This document shows, piece after piece, positions 42,859-46,197 of a DNA stretch of 46,197 nucleotides. Position 1 is the first letter of the stretch. Each line of letters starts with the position of its first letter. The translations under genes were made by a program, and so were the position numbers. The DNA is from Pseudomonadota bacterium (GTDB lineage Bacteria > Myxococcota_A > Bradymonadia > UBA4248): positions 1-46,197 of the forward strand of contig JAFUEE010000045.1 of the NCBI GenBank assembly GCA_017464085.1, read 5' to 3'. A model generated the notes under the pieces. The model ran no database searches. It saw only the letters and a list, made by a program, of their open reading frames with translations, and had not been told where the DNA came from.

Positions 42859-43308
42859 TTATTTTGAGATTGTGCTGTCTGCGATAAGTTCGATCTGAGC
42901 ATCTTTGTCTTTCATGAGCTTAGACAAGGTAATGCTGTCAAAAAAATGGTTGATCATATCATTAAACGCTTTCCACATGGGCAGGGTCCGGCAAATCCCT
43001 GTTCTCTCACATGGCTTGGCATCACATTCCAGACATGCGACCGGCGCGAGATCACCTTCGGTCAGGCGCAGGACTTCTCCGACTGTTACTTCATCGGGAT
43101 GCTTGTTCAGCTTATAACCGCCGCCTTTTCCCTGAATGCCGCAGATCAATTCGCTGCGGCTCAGCACGGGCACAATCTGCTCAAGATACTTTAACGAGAT
43201 GCCCTGTCGCTCCGCGATGACCTTCATTGGCGTGTATCCCTGATTGGCATGCTCCGCCAGATCTATCATGACTCTGAGCGCGTAACGCCCTCGCGTGGAT
43301 ATCTTCAT
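42859..43308 (-). CDS. Rrf2-family transcriptional regulator (CymR/IscR-like)
   Basis: 149 residues. Typical Rrf2 winged helix: MKISTRGRYALRVMIDLAEH start, ISLKYLEQIVPVLSRSELI recognition helix and the GKGGGYKLN wing. A cysteine cluster, CLECDAKPCERTGIC, occupies the region where IscR and relatives bind an Fe-S cluster, so iron-sulfur sensing is possible. It lies 59 nt downstream of cysK on the same strand, the arrangement expected of a CymR-like cysteine-metabolism repressor. Start 43308 has AAAGGGAG just upstream; the frame is open 11 codons further but without a ribosome site. It likely controls the cysK promoter through the palindromes at 44334-44426. Confidence 0.9.
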   Translation of the reverse strand: MKISTRGRYALRVMIDLAEHANQGYTPMKVIAERQGISLKYLEQIVPVLSRSELICGIQGKGGGYKLNKHPDEVTVGEVLRLTEGDLAPVACLECDAKPCERTGICRTLPMWKAFNDMINHFFDSITLSKLMKDKDAQIELIADSTISK

Positions 43309-43367
43309 GTCACTCCCTTTGCAATTTATATCTGGCTGCACTGTCAGCCAGATATACGCAAACTATA

Positions 43368-44306
43368 TCATTTTTCTGTCGCGAACAAGGCTGTCGAGAG
43401 ATAGCGGTCGCCAGTGTCAGGAAGCAGGACGACAATCGTCTTGCCTGCATTTTCTGGGCGTTTGGCAAGCGTTATGGCCGCCCACATTGCAGCACCCGAC
43501 GAAATGCCTACAAGCACGCCCTCTTCTCGCCCGATGCGTCTTCCGGTTTCAAATGCATTTTCATTAGATACGGGAATGATCTCATCATAGATCTTCGTGT
43601 TCAGCACATCCGGGACAAATCCTGCACCGATGCCCTGAATTTTGTGCGGACCGCCTACGCCTTTAGACAGAACCGGGGAAGTCTCGGGTTCGACAGCCAC
43701 AACTTTCACGCCGGGATTGCGGCTTTTGAGATATTCGCCAACACCCGTCACCGTGCCGCCTGTACCGACACCTGCTACAAAGATATCGACATGCCCGTCC
43801 GTATCTTCCCAGATCTCCGGACCCGTTGATTCACGATGCGCCTTCGGATTGGCTGGATTGACAAACTGCCCGGGAATAAAGCTGTTGGGAAGCTCTTCTG
43901 CGAGCTCATTGGCGCGCGCGATTGCGCCCTTCATGCCCTTGGCGCCTTCAGTCAGAACGATTTCCGCACCGTATGCGCGCATCAGCTGGCGGCGCTCCAC
44001 AGACATCGTTTCAGGCATGACAAGGATAATGCGATAGCCGCGCGCTGCTGCGACTGCGGACAGGCCGATTCCTGTGTTTCCCGATGTCGGCTCAATGATG
44101 ACCGAGCCCGGTTTCAGTTTGCCGTTCGCTTCCGCATCATCAATCATGGCCTTGGCGATTCTGTCTTTCACCGATCCTGCCGGGTTGAAATACTCTAATT
44201 TTGCAAGGATTTTCGCTTTCAAACCGTCTTTTTGCTCGATATGCGAGACTTCGAGAAGCGGGGTTTTGCCAATGAGCTGATCTGCGGACGTGTAAATTTT
44301 CGACAT
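43368..44306 (-). CDS. cysK: Cysteine synthase A (O-acetylserine sulfhydrylase)
   Basis: 312 residues, normal for the family. A cytoplasmic PLP enzyme that makes cysteine from O-acetylserine and sulfide. PLP Lys in [13 protein letters not shown], substrate loop [10 protein letters not shown], Gly-rich phosphate clamp [12 protein letters not shown], and the C-terminal [11 protein letters not shown]. Start 44306 is supported by TTAGGAGAAAC just upstream; the open frame extends 14 codons further with no ribosome site. First gene of a minus-strand operon with the Rrf2 regulator. A sigma70-like promoter with overlapping palindromes lies about 90-110 bp upstream. Confidence 0.95.
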   Translation of the reverse strand: MSKIYTSADQLIGKTPLLEVSHIEQKDGLKAKILAKLEYFNPAGSVKDRIAKAMIDDAEANGKLKPGSVIIEPTSGNTGIGLSAVAAARGYRIILVMPETMSVERRQLMRAYGAEIVLTEGAKGMKGAIARANELAEELPNSFIPGQFVNPANPKAHRESTGPEIWEDTDGHVDIFVAGVGTGGTVTGVGEYLKSRNPGVKVVAVEPETSPVLSKGVGGPHKIQGIGAGFVPDVLNTKIYDEIIPVSNENAFETGRRIGREEGVLVGISSGAAMWAAITLAKRPENAGKTIVVLLPDTGDRYLSTALFATEK

Positions 44307-44333
44307 AATGTTTCTCCTAAGAGTAATTTTGCT

Positions 44334-44381
44334 GTTAATACCTACCATTTAAGTAGTGTTAATACCTACCATTCAGGTAGG
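44334..44381 (-). promoter_or_regulatory. Two tandem 24-bp operator-like repeats in the cysK leader
   Basis: GTTAATACCTACCATTTAAG... (44334-44357) and GTTAATACCTACCATTCAGG... (44358-44381) are direct repeats. Each holds an inverted CCTACC / GGTAGG or GTAGT motif. They lie between the predicted -10 and the cysK start. Confidence 0.65.
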
Positions 44382-44389
44382 TTGATGCA

Positions 44390-44418
44390 TGAATACAGGA
44401 TAAAACCTACTATGTCAA
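44390..44418 (-). promoter_or_regulatory. Predicted sigma70-type promoter of cysK
   Basis: On the minus strand, a perfect TTGACA (44418-44413) is followed 17 nt later by TATTCA (44395-44390). The -35 box sits in the centre of palindrome AAAACCTA/TAGGTTTT (44402-44426), an arrangement expected for repression by the Rrf2-family product. Confidence 0.65.
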
Positions 44419-44426
44419 TAGGTTTT
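44402..44426. promoter_or_regulatory. Palindromic operator over the cysK -35 box
   Basis: AAAACCTA (44402-44409) and TAGGTTTT (44419-44426) are perfect inverted arms around a 9-nt centre containing the -35 hexamer. They share the CCTA(C) half-site with the two repeats at 44334-44381. Confidence 0.6.
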
Positions 44427-44451
44427 ATTCATGGTGTAAATTTTTGGGTAT

Positions 44452-44518
44452 GCCCCGCTATCGCATTTGCGATACGCGGGGCGGATGGCCGGTGCTATTG
44501 CAAGCAATACGCACCGGC
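44452..44518 (-). repeat. Two REP-like palindromes between cysK and the GS gene
   Basis: CTATCGCATTTGCGATACG (44458-44476) with outer GCCCCG/CGGGGC arms, and CTATTGCAAGCAATACG (44495-44511) with outer GCCGGTGC/GCACCGGC arms. Confidence 0.82.
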
Positions 44519-44697
44519 ACTTCTCCAGCCTGTACTTGAGTTCGTGCTTTGCCAGAAAACCGTGCGTAATATCCCACATGTAAGCAAATCGGTTTGGCAA
44601 ATGCATGGAGATTGCGGTATATGATAGACGCCTTTTGTGCGAAGGCGGCCACGGTCATCCGGGCCAGAGCTTCTAAAACACCTGGACAAGAAGAAAT

Positions 44698-46125
44698 ATG
44701 CTTAAGATCAGAAATTTCAAAGAAATCCCCTACGATGAACTTGAAGCGCTTAATCTGGAAGCCAAGGCAGATGTGAAGAATCACGTGCCAGACGATATCT
44801 TGCGCGAAAAATATCTCCGCTATCTGCATGACGAAAATCAGCTCAAAGCGGTGACGGTATGTTTTTCCGATCTTGAAGGTCGTTTTCACATGCTCGACTA
44901 CGACAAAAAATTCCTCGAACAGTCGTATGACAGCTTGACGTTTGATGGTTCATCCATTCATGGTTTTTCTCGTCAACGTGAATCAGACCTCTGTCTTGAC
45001 ATTGACTGGGGAAGTTTTCGCTGGCTTCCGAGTGATATTTTCGGTCCAGGGAAAGTCATGGTCTTTGGACTGGTGCGCGATGTTGAAAATCGTCCCTATC
45101 CCGGAGATATCCGTGGGCAGCTCAAGCTCTATAACAATGAGCTCTATCGAAACGGCTTGGAAGCTAAAGTCGCCTTTGAGGTCGAGGGCTTTTTGTTCAA
45201 AGGCATCGATGCCGAGCAGAATTTTCAGGCAGACCATGGATTTACGTATGTGTCGGATGGCGGTTATTTTCATACGCTTCCCAATACCCCGCTCAAGCTC
45301 TTTATCGATCATTTTGCTGAAGCGCAGCGCGCGCTGGGATTTGAGAATGAAAAAGATCATCCTGAAGTCGCGCCGTCGCAATTTGAGCTCAACTATCGGG
45401 CAACAGAAGCGATCACGGCATGTGATCAGGTGCAGCTCTACAAGCTTCTTGCGCGCCAGATTGCAGGCATGAACGGCATGACCGCATGTTTTCTTCCAAA
45501 ACCGATGACAAAAGTCAATGGTTCAGGCATGCATGCAAACATTTCTGTCTTTAAGGATAACAAAAATCTGATGTACGATGCGGATGGGCTCGGGCATCTT
45601 TCAAAATTCGGCTGGAATTCAGTCGACAAAATCCTTCGTCATGCCAAAGATTTCTGTCTGATTGCCAACAGTTCGGTCAATTCATATCGCCGGCTTGACC
45701 CAAATTTTGAAGCACCGAATGCGATCCGCGTCTCCTCAAATGACCGCACTGCGATTATCAGGCTTCCCAAAGGCAACGAAAAGACATCGCGTTTCGAGCT
45801 GCGCAGTGTCGGCCCGGATGCAAACCCTTATCTGTTAATCTATACGCTTCTGCATCTCATGATCGATGATTATCCGGCAATTGATCCAGCACAAAGAAAC
45901 GAGGAGTCCAACAAGCTCTACAGCAATATATATGATGCCATTGAGGGATTTGAAAATTCCTCGGCGATGAAGCAGATTCTCGGCGAAGAAAATCACTCAA
46001 AATATGCGGCAATTAAACGCTTGGTTGCAAACCGCTCTCCAAAAGATCTCGGTATCCGCATCAAGCGTGGGGAGATTGTCTTCCACCACGAAGTCACGAA
46101 CCAGTCGTTGTGGACGGATTTCTGA
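44698..46125 (+). CDS. glnA: Type I glutamine synthetase
   Basis: 475 residues. ATP-dependent synthesis of glutamine from glutamate and ammonia; cytoplasmic dodecamer in this family. Landmarks: DGSSIHGF, metal Glu in EVEGFLF and the HPEVAPSQFELNY strand, NGSGMHANISVF, NSYRRLDPNFEAPN and SRFELRSVGPDANPYL. The C-terminal part reads NKLYSNIYDAIEGFENSSAM and ends EIVFHHEVTNQSLWTDF. The NLYDLP adenylylation motif of enterobacterial enzymes is not seen. It therefore looks like a GSI variant without covalent regulation at that site. Shine-Dalgarno AAGAAG lies just before the ATG. The window ends 72 bp after the stop. Confidence 0.92.
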   Translation: MLKIRNFKEIPYDELEALNLEAKADVKNHVPDDILREKYLRYLHDENQLKAVTVCFSDLEGRFHMLDYDKKFLEQSYDSLTFDGSSIHGFSRQRESDLCLDIDWGSFRWLPSDIFGPGKVMVFGLVRDVENRPYPGDIRGQLKLYNNELYRNGLEAKVAFEVEGFLFKGIDAEQNFQADHGFTYVSDGGYFHTLPNTPLKLFIDHFAEAQRALGFENEKDHPEVAPSQFELNYRATEAITACDQVQLYKLLARQIAGMNGMTACFLPKPMTKVNGSGMHANISVFKDNKNLMYDADGLGHLSKFGWNSVDKILRHAKDFCLIANSSVNSYRRLDPNFEAPNAIRVSSNDRTAIIRLPKGNEKTSRFELRSVGPDANPYLLIYTLLHLMIDDYPAIDPAQRNEESNKLYSNIYDAIEGFENSSAMKQILGEENHSKYAAIKRLVANRSPKDLGIRIKRGEIVFHHEVTNQSLWTDF

Positions 46126-46197
46126 TTTCCCTGTTGTAATAGCCGAAATTCCGATTATCGATACAGATGATATAAATGTGCAAGGGCGACTTCTCAC

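Overview
The window looks like chromosomal DNA of a Gram-negative bacterium, most likely a deltaproteobacterium-type lineage (Myxococcota or Bradymonadota relatives). This is an inference. It rests on lipobox lipoproteins, cysteine-rich eight-Cys modules fused to a metallophosphoesterase and propeller, C-terminal domains resembling AgmX/PglI, eukaryote-like kinase/phosphatase signalling genes, and dense intergenic palindromes. No rRNA, tRNA or CRISPR array was seen.

Layout. 1-562: a 42-bp tandem repeat running off the left edge, then palindromes. 563-3137 (minus): SEC-C protein, a TrmA-family methyltransferase-like protein without its catalytic residues, and a Yip1-like membrane protein, the last two joined by an ATGA overlap. 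3567-11039 (plus): APC amino-acid permease, a ClpB-type disaggregase with a decayed first ATPase ring, and a 956-residue lipoprotein. 11333-17330: a surface-glycan or lipid operon (FkbM methyltransferase, O-antigen ligase/polymerase-like protein, two CDP-alcohol phosphatidyltransferases, a PhnW-like aminotransferase). 17692-20755: helical protein, NAD+ synthase, Fur-family regulator. 20756-22267: about 1.5 kb without genes, holding a diverged tandem repeat with 16-bp palindromes.

22268-38078 is an accessory island and the main point of interest. It contains a TerY-P-type phosphosignalling core (Ser/Thr kinase with zinc ribbon, vWA protein, PP2C phosphatase, second vWA protein). Before the core lie a possible DNA-binding protein, a membrane protein and a coiled-coil lipoprotein. 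After it come three paralogues whose N-terminal domain aligns by eye with the neighbouring vWA domains but has lost the metal site. These are fused to long coiled coils and membrane segments. A UvrD/Rep-type helicase and a coiled-coil/SH3b protein split by two compensating frameshifts complete the island. A scar between the first two paralogues holds the decayed start of a helicase gene next to the decayed end of a vWA gene, so an ancestral vWA / degenerate-vWA / helicase unit was tandemly duplicated and then partly deleted. From about 29 to 38 kb the DNA is visibly more AT-rich than the flanks. A plausible reading is that kinase and phosphatase set the state of soluble vWA proteins, which pair with membrane-anchored pseudo-vWA adaptors, with the helicase as a nucleic-acid effector. 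That mechanism is inferred, not shown.

38201-46125: PAP2 phosphatase, a stalked extracellular metallophosphoesterase/propeller lipoprotein, a minus-strand cysK-rrf2 operon with operator-like palindromes at its promoter, and a type I glutamine synthetase. A palindrome family with core CGTAT...ATAGC occurs at least 18 times between genes across the window.
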